A DNA stretch of 64,000 nucleotides from Hsuehochloa calcarea (taxonomy: Eukaryota > Streptophyta > Magnoliopsida > Poales > Poaceae). A program made the position numbers and the translations under genes. Of the stretch, positions 22,812 to 34,300 are shown one piece after another. Numbering within the stretch: position 1 is the stretch's first letter; every line of letters begins with the position of its first letter. The stretch covers positions 25,725,282-25,789,281 of the forward strand of contig CM070615.1 in assembly GCA_036346395.1 (NCBI GenBank), in the 5' to 3' direction. The notes beneath the pieces were generated by a model. The model saw only the letters and a program-made list of their open reading frames with translations. It was not told where the DNA came from and ran no database searches.

Positions 22812-24408
22812 TCCAAGAAGATGCGGATCGATAGAATTGGAGTAGCGAGCGAAAAGTTCTGACCTCGGGAAGGTCCTTTGTCGAATTTGGATGTAGGTGC
22901 GGATGTTATGAAGATGTGTCAGTTTCATCTAGTAGATGCTAAAAATAAAATATGGTGATATCTGGAATAAGTTAGGAATTTTTTTTAGTTTCTAGAACTG
23001 CTATCGTTCATATATTTTCATGTTTTAGAATTAAAGATATAAAATTATGAAGTGGATTGTCTCTGAGCATTTTAGGACGGTCTGAGGAAGGAAACATGGT
23101 AGTGATGGTGTCTAGCAGATTCTAGGACGGTCTGGCGAAGGAAACATGGCAGAGAATGGTAAAATTAGAAGTTCATCGTAACTAAGAAGTTGTAGGTGTT
23201 TTCATGAGGATTCCATAAAGTAGTGGATGTTGAGATTTGGAGCTGATATGTGTAAGTTAGATCCGTTTTACTACTGGAATAGCGGGTAGTGCGTCCAATA
23301 GTTTTGGGTAAATTGGGTCGGTTTGGCGTAGACGTGTGATGACGATAAGTGTAAAGTGTGAGTGTTGTGATGTTGTAATTTTGAGTTGTGTCTTGAAATA
23401 TTTGTCCAAGGAGTATGGCCTCTAGTGCCTTGCCGCCGCTTCGCTATCCAACTCCAAAGGGAAAAAGAGGCAAGTGCATAGTAGACAATGATCGATAGTG
23501 GATCACTGTATTCTTTATCACTCATTACCATTATATTAATTTTTCTTTCATCTAATTTAATTGCAAACAATATGAGTGGTCATGATATTAATTATGTTGA
23601 TGAATTCAAGAAGGTTAGATGACGGTTTTGTTGATGAACTTATGTTAAATTGAGCATTCATAAACATCATTGCATGAAGAGAAGGTGATCATGGTGATCA
23701 CATATCACCTTGTTGGTAGAGACTCCACAGAGTGGAGGAGGTCCCCGATCCTTTTGGAGGGCGTGCTTGAGTGAACATTCGCAAGTGTTAGCTCACGCTA
23801 TACTAGTACACGCAAAAAGAGTTGCATATGGACATATAGTGTAGGGATACCTTGCATTTAAGGAAAAGAGAATTTGATTATTGAGTATGAGAATAAAGAA
23901 AATAAAGCGGTTGATGTTGATGATGATATTGTTTATAGTTGATTAATCATTGTTCATTGTTTATTATTGTCTTCGACTCACTCTTGCTCTATTGTTGTTT
24001 TTAGGTGATTTGTTGATGACATTGCACATGGGAAGGGCTAGTGCACTTAGAACCACATCATACATTCAAATACTTGAAACATTAGCTATGAGACACTTTA
24101 TTAGCACGGTGATTTATAATTAGGACTTGATATTATTGCTTAGCCTTAGTTGATAGGTTGAAGTTGATTATTCACTCAATAGACTTGATTCGATTTGTTT
24201 TGCTTTTATCTTGGTTTATTATCTTGCCATGCTTCATAGGAATTAATCATCTATGATTGTCCTATCGTTATACTTATGTTAGTGTGACATGTGGACGGGT
24301 TTTATCATTGATATGCTTAGTTTAATTTCTTTTGTTAATTGATGTTAAAATTGATAGGTAGTGTAGTTTAATCGTATTCAGAACTCAGTGTTGGGCCGAG
24401 GTGTTACA
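22812..24408 (+). repeat. Gypsy-type LTR fragment, 5' end missing
   Basis: The right end is GGCCGAGGTGTTACA, a canonical TGTTACA end. About 350-400 bases before it lies CGACTCACTCTTGCT...TTTTTAGGTGA...CACATGGGAAGGGCTAGTGC. The same arrangement occurs near the end of the solo LTR at 33000-35095 and, reversed, in the LTRs at 53.7-56.2 and 59.8-61.7 kb, so all belong to one family or closely related families. The LTR start is not present. CCAGT at 24409-24413 would be its right target duplication, immediately followed by hAT coding sequence. Confidence 0.6.
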
Positions 24409-24409
24409 C

Positions 24410-27400
24410 CAGTTTTATCCTAAGGATTTCTCAAGCATAGAATTGATGCATATTTGTAACATCCTCGTTTTTGTTTAAGGATTCAAAAATCAAATTTGGA
24501 TTTCAATTTGCAAAAATCAAAGTCAGATTCAAAATCCCCAAACCCTAACCCTAATTTCCCCTTTACCTCATGGGCCGTCGTTCCTCACGCCTCGGCGCCT
24601 GGTCAGCGCCGCCTCCCGCACTTCATGGGATCGCCGGTTGCCCCGCGCCCGGCGCTGACTCACTGCCGCGCCTCGGCCTCCCGTCCCGTCCCGATGTCAT
24701 CGCCCGTGCCTTCCGGACCCCTTTCTCCCTCCTCCGCGCCCCTCATGCATCTGCTTTCTCCCCTCCCTCTCCTCCGCTGCTCGCCTTCATATAAAGCCGA
24801 GGGCCCCTCCTCCTTCCCCTTCTCCCTCCGCGCCTTCACCTCCTCCGCCCGCTTGGCTGCCGTCGCCGCCTTCGCTTCTTCGACCCGCCGCCTTGCCCGC
24901 CTCCGCCTCAGCGCCTCCTCATGTGCCGTCGTTCTTAGCCGGCTCCAGCCCAAAACCCGTCCCCCGCTCCCCTTCTTCTGCCTCGGCGCCTCCTCGCCTC
25001 GCCGAGCACCCGCGCCCCTCGTCTCGCTCGGCGCCGCCGTCTTCGCCTCTTCGCCGCCGCCTCCCGTGGCCGTCTGCCTCCGCCGCCCTCGCTTCCTCTC
25101 CCGGCCGCCTCCTCTCTCTCTCTCGCGGTAGCGGAGAAGAGCGTCGCGTCGTGAGCGGCGACGCTGGTCGTGTTGCGTTTAACGCCGCCACAGATCGACG
25201 AGTGGGCCCCGTACCCGTAGTGCCGGTGACGAGTGGGCCTCGCAGATCTGTCTTGCGTGGCGAGTGGGCCCCGCCATCGTGGATCGTGCTTGCGGGCGCG
25301 TGGACTCGATCCACGAGCACGCGTGCTCGTGGATCGAGCACTGCCACGACACGTGTCGTGAGGCTTTTTCAATTTTTCCGAATTTCTGTTTAATTGATAA
25401 ATCGGTTAAAAACTTCCAAAATTCATATCTTTTTCTGTATAACTCCAAAAATTGTGAAACCAATTTCTAAAATTTTCTAAAATCGAGATCTTTCTAATGG
25501 TACTGGTCTTGTTCATTTTGGAGTTCATTATTTATTGAGTTGGTATTTATTTGCTCTCTTTGCCGTTGTGTCTTTTCCGGTACTTTCGACCGATTAGGAT
25601 TCGACGACGCAGGAGACCTCCCTTCGACCAAGCTCAAGATCTCGGGACCCTCAGCCTTTAACCAAGGCGAGTCAATACTTTGATCATTTCGAACCTACAT
25701 TTTATGCAAACTATGTTTATTTAAAATAGCAAAGTTGCATGCTTTAATTTTGTAAACAATGATATGTTAAAGCTTAAGGTAGTTAAATACCCATTTGTTG
25801 ATTAATTACTTATTAAGCCATCCTTTGATAATTGAATCCAGTATTCCTTGTCACCCTAGTAATTATATGGTAATACTAGTATAGGTTGTACTTAGCTTAC
25901 ATGCTAGTCTTGTTAGAATGCAAGGGACAATAAATGTCCCGATCATCATCCTTTAAACATGAAAAATGGTTTTGGGCGGTCATTGGATGTAGATGGTGAT
26001 GTATTGCGTTAATTGGTTTTCCTTCCCAAAACCCTAAACAAATTGCTAGTACCCATCCGGGCGGATGGAAAGAATGGTGGGTGCGACGTATACGAGAATG
26101 GTTGGTATGTGGTATGAGCCGTCCGGATGAATTAAGGACTTAATCTTGTCATGACCTCTGTGTAAAACAAGTACAACCGCAAATCGCAAAGTGCAACTTG
26201 GCCTAGTAAAGCTATTGAACCACGAATGTCATCCCCTGGCGGTGTTAGAAGTGTGCAAGCGGCGGGGCGATATCTTTGGCTTGAATGGGACACGAACACG
26301 GTGAGTTATCACCGCGCTTAGTCACGTATGGTCGGGGCCACTTTGCTAGTCGTTGTGGTAAGCATCCCTTTAACTTATGGAATTGGCCATAGGGGTGAGA
26401 TGACGGAAGGGCAAGGTAGTTTGAAACGTTCTCGTGACGATCGCTCAACTACATGACTAAGGAATCATGTGGAGTACTTGAGTATGATTATCTCTTGTGG
26501 GTACGAGTGTACAACCTCTGCAGAGTCTAAAGCTGTTTTAATGTACCGCGCCTTGGTCAAAAGCGGACATAGGAACTTAACTGAGTTAGTTCTATTTCAA
26601 AAATCTTTGTGGGTGGAATGGAAATGTGTTGGGCTCATCCAGCCCTTGTTTTGGATTTTCCTGGGTAGCCTTATCCAGTGTTGATAATTGGTGGACGTAA
26701 CCATTATCCAAATTAAGCATAAGGTGGAGGTAACCTTCGCTGTTATTTAATATTGCACTTAATCTCTTTAAATGAAAATGCAATCTGTTTAAAATGCTAA
26801 GTCATAGGACTTTGTAATTATGGTAATTTGAAATGTTGCTTTAGCAAATAAAAGAACCTGAGCCATCCTTGTTAAGCCTTGCATGTATTCTATTGCATAC
26901 TGTGTGTTGGCTCGCGAGCACGGTAGTTGTGCTCACTCTCGCTCCTCCCCCAAACCCTCCAGATGATGCGGAGCAAGGAGACTACGCGTACTACGAGGAG
27001 CCTGAGGACGATGGCCACGGGAACCCTGAAGAGTAGCGTAGATTCTGTAGTGTAGGTCTCGCCCCAGTCTCGTGGACTCTTGGTACTTGCGTACAACCTA
27101 TATTACCCATGCTTTGGATAATATCGGTCGTACGTCGGTCACCCCAGTCGCTTGCCTGTGGAGAGATGAGTCCCATCCTCCCTTTTGTTTCCGCTGCTTT
27201 TGAGTATTGTAATCCATTTGGCCTGGTGGCCCTTATGTAAAACTTGACCCGACGTGGTCTATGTCACTCTGATGTTTGTTTAATTAATTATCTTAATTCG
27301 CGCCTTGTATGATATGATTCAGCAATGAGTCTGTGAGTGCATTGATCCGGGAGTCGATAATGTTCAGAGGATCCGGATTATAAAACGACAATATTTCCTT

Positions 27401-27770
27401 TCAACTTACACATTTTATTGCTGATATGCATAGGGATGAAAGGTTTAGAGAAATGGAAATCTTCTTAGAGCTTTCCATTTTGCTTGTTCAAACAAAGAAC
27501 AACCTTAGTTATAAAATTGTTTACAAGCATTTCAAATTGGTGTTGATTCTTAGTAGTAAGCTGCTAATGTTGAGAGAGCATTTTTCTTCGATGAATTATG
27601 TGAAGAATAAGCTAAGAAATAGGACATGAGAGCAATACTTAAATAATTGCTTGGTTATATTTCTTGAGCATGAATTTTGTGAGCAAGTTAATGATGATAG
27701 CATCATATCTTGCTTCTAAGCCATGAAGGAACATCGAATTAGATTGTAATTTTCTTAATTATTTTATAAT
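24410..27770 (+). pseudogene. hAT-type transposase C-terminus split by a solo LTR
   Basis: Codons at 24410-24454 read QFYPKDFSSIELMHI and continue at 27396 with SFQLTHFIADMHRDERFREM. Further on come VERAF-like and SSMNYVKNKLRNRT (about 27560-27628) and CLVIFLEHEF...NDDSIISCF (about 27640-27720). This is the C-terminal dimerisation region of the hAT family in its plant ZMYM1/DUF4371-like form, whose hallmark is S-S-M-N/x-x-V-K-x-x-L-R-N. In-frame stops after LRNRT and before AMKEHR show it is dead. The upstream catalytic part is not in the window; it was removed or displaced by the LTR fragment at 22812-24408. Confidence 0.65.
24455..27390 (+). mobile_element. Solo LTR (2936 bp) with 5-bp target duplication
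   Basis: The LTR starts TGTAACATCC and ends AAAACGACA. It is flanked by the perfect duplication ATATT at 24450-24454 and 27391-27395. Removing it restores an open hAT reading frame, which independently confirms the boundaries. Bases 24570-25360 are very C/G-rich with overlapping open frames on both strands; I treat these as LTR U3/R sequence, not a gene. No internal retrotransposon sequence remains, so this is a product of LTR-LTR recombination. Family: probably a long-LTR grass Gypsy element. Confidence 0.85.
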
Positions 27771-28358
27771 TTCTTTAAATTATTTGAGATGTTGTCTCTA
27801 ACCAGAACAATTTGATTTTTTTGCTATTGTGAACCTTTATATTTTACATTGAACAAGATTTTTTTTTTAAAACTCCGAACAATCATTCTGGAAATCCTAT
27901 AACAATTTTTTTGTAATTCCAAACACTCATCCTGGAAATCCTAGATCCACCACGGTATAAATAATGTCATTTATACACATAGCAACGCTCTTAATCCATT
28001 GCAATGGTTAAATTTGTCTGGGCATGGATAAATTTGCCCCCATTCTGCAAACATGGCACCTTTCACATGCTGATAACTCCTGCATTGCATCCATGTTACT
28101 TCTGCAAATTGAAATATTCTACCAAGTTTTAACAACACCTAATGACATAATACATGCACTTACAGTTATAATACAGCATACTCGTTTGCATCATATCAAA
28201 TGACCCAGCAAATACTCCAAATATTTGGATATAAGATATGTACACATGCATTTTGCATTCATGCAACTTTACTTACTATAATCAGTATCCATGTCATGTA
28301 TAGCGTCCATGGTGAGGCGAAAGAGTACTGGATTACAATGACAATTTACAAGTCCTCA
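27771..28358. other. AT-rich, no gene recognised
   Basis: This lies between the hAT relic and the NDHU stop codon. An imperfect direct duplication of about 40 bases (…CCGAACAATCATTCTGGAAATCCTA and …CCAAACACTCATCCTGGAAATCCTA) sits at about 27873-27950. The right part would be NDHU 3' flanking or untranslated sequence. Confidence 0.35.
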
Positions 28359-31300
28359 TCATTTGTTGAGAGTTACCGATAAGGCAACAGAGAGTATGAA
28401 CCATGCCAAGAAAAAGTAGCCGACAAGCTTCGTTGGGAACTCATCTTCTGGTTCCTGCTCCATCAGTCAAACGTACCTTTGATTAGATTTTCATAGATTG
28501 ACACTCAAATGCATTTAATTTACAATCAGTTGCTGAAAGAAAAAAAATCTTATAGAAACTGTCTAAGATGTATGTTTTTCAGCAAGTGGTTTCTTAGGCA
28601 GCTGTTCCTAAGAGATTCTCCGTATCTTACCTACTTCCACAGAATAGAGAAACAAAGCCAAATAAGGTCCTAAGATCTACTACCTGTAAGACTATTAACC
28701 CCGTTTCTATTACTATCATTGAACTATGAACCATTTTTTTTTGTAAAATTTTGCAGGACTTGGTAATGAGCTGATTGGAGAAGACCTGACAAGCTCGCCA
28801 TCGACAAGTGTTGCACTATTTTTAGTAATAATAATCAATCATCACTATGTAGAGAAAATAGCACTTCAAACAGGAATTGGTGCAGACCTCTGGAGGATCT
28901 GGAGCTAGCTCCAGGGGATCGACTTGGAAAGGCCATACATATCGCTCGGGCTGACCAGTTCTTGCCAAGCTCCAATCGTATAATCTTCTCTCTTCTTCGG
29001 TCGATAGTATGGTAAAAGATTCCTGCAATGGTGAAGACATTATCAAGAAGTACTGGAAATGGAAGTGGATGGAGACATGTTGGCTCTTGATTTTGGATTG
29101 GAACCTTTAGAAGGTCGTGCTCCTCATTGATTTTCCTTCTTCCAATCCTCTGCTATTTAGTTCTTCACACCTTTTCTCGTAGGCGGCTTTAACCTGATTT
29201 CAAGGTTAAAAGTCAGTGATTCTAGGTTGATAATTTGCAAAATTCACTTGAAACTTGAAAGCATATTACCAGGTAGTCAGCAAATAAGGAGGTCAATAAA
29301 ATAGTAAATACTGAATTTGAAAGCAAATTACAGAGTAAAAGTAAGCTTCAGAAATTTCTGACAATACCCAAAGATATGAGACAACTGAAAACTAAGCTCC
29401 TGATTTTAGATTCTGGACTTTCTGGTCTCTCTGATGGAGCTTATATAAATGATGCTCCGAGCAGTCAATATGAGGCTGTATAATAGGCTACAAAACTAAG
29501 TTCCTAGCATTATTTTTGGTCTCCTATGGAGCTTGAATACATCTTTAACTGTTACTCTTATAGTATGTCTGCTTGATGGCACTCGATACCAATATTGGCA
29601 TCATCATGAATTTAACAGGTCGGAAACTCCAAATAACCTGTCATGGGCATCCCCAATAGGGGTAGGAGATCAGGCACATGGAAAATAAAGATTAAATAAG
29701 ATTGTTAGGGATTACTTTCCTTAAGATAAAGATTAGATTAGATCAGATTGTTTCCTTTCATTTAGGGATTAGTTTCTTAAGTGTCAAGTCAAACCATCCC
29801 TACATAAGGGATATCATTGTATCTTCTTGAATCAACCAAGAAATATATCAAGAGTTCCTAGTATCTCCTCTATCCTTGCCCTTGTGGTGCATCCGTCGCT
29901 CATCGGCATGGTCGCACTGCTTGGGTTTAGAGCCATCTAATCCTAGCACATGACACCATGACATAACAAACAAATTCTCTAGCACCCATTCTCCATTATT
30001 GGGACTAGTATGCTCCACTACCTGACGTGATTGCTTTCCAAGTAGTCATTGAGAATATTACACCATGGAGTGGCTAAAGCCAATATCCAACTCTAGCATG
30101 GTTGCAGGATGCAAGTACGTCAGTTGGTGATCAGCATCTGTAATTGCTTACATCATTGTAATGACTAAAGAGATGCATGATTTTTTTGAGGAAGATCGGC
30201 AGACAAGTGAAACGCTTCTCGGATTGGACCGAGCACGAGCCTAAGGTGAAACAATCATTGCTACACGACAAAGATGGTGCTCAGTATGGTGTCATGCAGC
30301 GAATCTCGTTGAGGTATACAATTGGGTCATGCGTGGAGCGAGGTGCCTCACTTTGATTGGTATTGTGGAGGCAATTCTGTGCGGTACCACAAAATACTTT
30401 GTTGACCGAAGCAACATCGCATCGCTCTCCATACCAAATGATAGAGTATTGTACTCCGCTATAATCACCAAGAACATGGAGGAGAAGAGCAAGAAGGGTG
30501 AGATGCACAGGGCATTCAAGATGAAAACCAGGGAGCTTCGCTTCAAGGTACTTTGCAGGGAGAAAGGATGTCGTAGGACGAACCATGAGAGGATCATCCA
30601 CGAGTGCACGCTTGGCTGCGCTCATTGCATATGCACTTGCAACAAGCCACTTCTTCTGCATAGGCCATGCTCACATGTGATGGCTGCATGTTCGATATTG
30701 AAGCAACATCCCAGCTAATACCTTTCTGAATATTTCACTAAGGAAGAGATGATGCTAACCTGGAGTGCAGAGCTATATGGTTACAGCGTGGTTGGCCATT
30801 TTACTGGCCAACCTACCTGAGAGGAGCAGATTTGGGCTCGACATTGATAGATTGAAGGGAATGGTTGGCCGACAGCAGAGACGGCGTACCAGAAATGACA
30901 TGGACGAAGCATAAACCTGACGTCGTACAAAGAAATGCTCTATTTGTAGGGAGTCCAGGCATACCTTCAAGTATTGCAATGTGACAAATTAACAACATGA
31001 AGGAGGGGTCGGCGGTCTGGACGGTGCTGCGGAGACCTCATCTGACCGCTCCACTCGAGGCGGTCACCGTGGAGGTCGACATGGTGGACATGGAGGTGGC
31101 AGCCATGGGGATGGTTTATCTTATTGAAATATGTTGAGATGAATGTTTTGCTTACTACATTTGATTTGTCAAACAACTACGTGATGATGTATATCCTATG
31201 TAGTTGTGTTGTCCGATGTATTGATGTTATGTCATGCATCAAATTATTATGTGTACCCTATGTACTACCGCTAATATTGTTTTTTTTTATTACTTTCTGT

Positions 31301-34300
31301 TTATGTTTCTTACTATAAGCAATGTAACCACCAAATTTTTTATCTTCTGTTTACCGTTACTTTTAAAAAAATCTAATTTTTTTTACAGGTCCTACCACCA
31401 TTTGAAGCTTATCGCCAATTCAAATGGTGACTTAAGTCTCTGTCGCCAATCCAAACGGCGGCAAAGACATTTTACACTGTTTACATGACGACGGGGCTCC
31501 TGTTGCCAATCCAAATGGCGACACGGCTATTTCGCTATTTGGAATGACGACATAAGCCAATTTTTGTAATTTTATTAAATGGGCATTTATTTCTGTAATC
31601 CTATTATAAAAATATATTACTTAAAAAATTTCTACAAAAGCGTCCACTTTACATCCTTAAATTGTCAAAACTAGAGCAAGTTACACCCTAGGTTGGTTTC
31701 ATTGGTGGTTTTAGTCATGTTGGCAGTCACGTCACAGTTTTGGCTTGGCATCTGAATCAGCTTGAGCAAATAAAAGAAGTAAATTTATACAAGGTCCCAC
31801 ATGTCAGCCCCATCTCTTTCTTCATTCCTATTCCTTCTCTCCCATTCTCTTTCTTGTCTGTTGTGCCCGATTCAGGAGAGGCACGACCACTGAGTACCAC
31901 CAGCCCTGCCACCCTAGTGCCGCCACTCCTTATGCCTCCATCTCTAGTCCCTCTCTATCCTTCCCCCTCTCCCTCATTCTCTCTCTAGTCTCTCCACCAT
32001 CCATATATCTCTCTGCCCCTGAGAGGAGGTGTTGGAATTAATAGGGCTGGGACCAGTTTTAATTCTAATTAATTCCTGGAAAATCTCAAAGGCCCATGTG
32101 CACGTGCTAAAATTGCTTAATCCCACATGGAAAGTTAAAGGGGAGTTACACCACTTTATAAGGTGGAACGTGGTAGTCCCCCTTGTGGAATTGGAGAAAG
32201 TCAACACACGCGCGCGCGCGCTCGCTCGCCTCGCCGAGCCTAGCCGAGTGGTGCGGTGCGGTGCGAGTGCGAGTGCATGTGCGTGTGCGCGCATGCACGA
32301 CGGGTGCGGGCGCGTTTTTCTTTATCTATTCGAAAATCGAAACGCACCGACTCGAAGTAATGGTATTAACGAACAGCTGGCAGTAACGGTTCAGTTACTA
32401 GTGTGTAATGGCTGCGGTTAGCACTGATTGATGGCAAATCAATGGCGACCGTTTCCTCTGGCCTCTACCTCTTCGTTTTTGGCTATTAAAAGAACAGTGA
32501 ACTATTCGTGAAGGGTGGGTTCTGCAATTCACTCCACGAGAGACTAAGAAAGAAACCTCGAGTCTGTTGCTGTTGTATCTGGCGATCTCCATCCCGCAAG
32601 GCGCGTGTATAGCCGAACCAGGAGAGCAGGCCTCGCGTCCTTGAAGGCTTGCACGAGCGAGGACGAATAAGGTTTTTGGGGAGCGTTCGCGCGACTGCTC
32701 GCTACTTCGTTTTCATTCGATCCTCTGCTACATCTACATCGATTGTACGACTACTACCACGGCGTCCACTCGCCATGGCGAGCAGCGACCTCGCCAACAC
32801 CAACTGCTCTTTGTTAGTCTCTTGGTTTTGGGTATATCTATCTCACACTTGTTGTTTGTTTAGCTTTATTATCTGTTGTTGTCTTGAACATTGAGATAGG
32901 AATACTAGTTTCTGTTCTTCTAGAAATTCGTATGACTATGGTGTTCATGATTACTTGTTTTATGAAAAAGACTACAGTATTGTCCATGATTCATCTAGTT
33001 GTAATGCCAGTAGAAATTGCAAAGGAGGGAAACTAAACAGTGAGAATAAAATTTTACCAATTTACCTTCCCCGGTAAGAAAACCAACAGAGAGAGATAGA
33101 GAGCGCAGGATAAAACCAAACCCAGTAGGTGCATTCCCACTGCAAAATGCCATTGACCGACTCAAAACCGGTAGCAGCAAAGCCAATAGACGAGCCCCAG
33201 ATTCATTCCTCCCAGACAGCAAACACATTTCCTCCTGAAACCATTCCTCTTTCACAGCCACCACAGGGCAAGCACCCAGTGCCCTTCCCTCCTCCCTTCT
33301 TCTCGGCCAAAGGCAAGGCCAAGACCGCGACAAGAGGAGCCAGGAGCAAGAGGAGGAACCACCCGAGCCAGAGCGAGGAGAGCACCCCGGGAGCGACTCA
33401 GGCCACCCGTGTGACATCGCCGCCGCGTCCACCCCTTAACCAAGCAAACCAAGTAGGTACTCTATCCCTCCATCCGATCAAGCAAGCTTGGCCCAACACT
33501 AGGATGCATAACGTAGAGAAGGAGGAGAGAGTAGAACTTCCTGGGTGGAGCTTGGGGTGGCGGCTCAGGGGCGCCACGGCGGGCCGGAGGGGTGCCGGGC
33601 GTGGCCAGGCCACGTTGGGAGCCAGGAGGTGAGGAGGCGCTGAGCCCAGCACGGAGCGGCGAGGCGGCGGCCGGGCGATCAGGCGGCCAAGAAGAAAGAA
33701 AGTCCGGCGGCGCCCAGGAAGCGGCCGGCGGCGGCAGCTCTAGCGCGACTGCCGAAGAAGCGGAGAGGCCGCGGCCGAGTGAGGGCGTGGGCCGGAGAGG
33801 TGGCGCCGGCGGCGTCGGCACAGGCCGAGAGCGAGCGGCGGGCCGTGTGTCGGCCTTGGCGGGAGGAATCGCCGAGGAGGAGGGATGGCGGCGGGAGCGA
33901 GAGAGAGTGAGAGTGAGAGATAGAGAGGAAGTCGGCGGGAGGGTGAGGAGATAAAGTGGCGGCGTGGATGGCTTGGCCGGGAGGAAAGGAAGAAAAAGCG
34001 AGAAGAGAAAGGGAAAAAAGAAAAAAAGAGGAAAAAAGGTCTTGATTAATTTTTATTTGCTAGTTTTCAACGCGATCCTTAACCCCTTTATTATTAATAT
34101 TTTTCGGACACTAGGTCAGCAGGACAGTGTCGTTGGAAGGGGTTTGGTTGTGTCATTTTGCGTGTAGGACGTTGTTGTATGTAAATGTACTTATGTTGTT
34201 GTACTGTTTTGAGTCGGTCATTTGCCTATCTGAGTGGAGGTTGGGAACGGCGTCATCATACGTTACTCCGCTCCGCTTGGTTAACATGCAAGTGCATGAT

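Noticed and set aside
24496..25393. GC-rich open frames up to about 210 codons on both strands
   Set aside because: They lie wholly inside a solo LTR bounded by a target duplication, are Pro/Arg/Ser/Ala-biased and overlap in several frames. They are composition, not genes.
28822..29046. The YDWSLAR-containing frame as an isolated gene fragment
   Set aside because: Matching exons with correct splice phases were found on both sides (28454-28359, 29193-29105, 41462-41401, 42370-42070), so it is exon 4 of NDHU.
33129..33954. GC-rich open frames of 120-167 codons
   Set aside because: They lie inside the nested solo LTR at 33000-35095, are open on both strands and show no domain.
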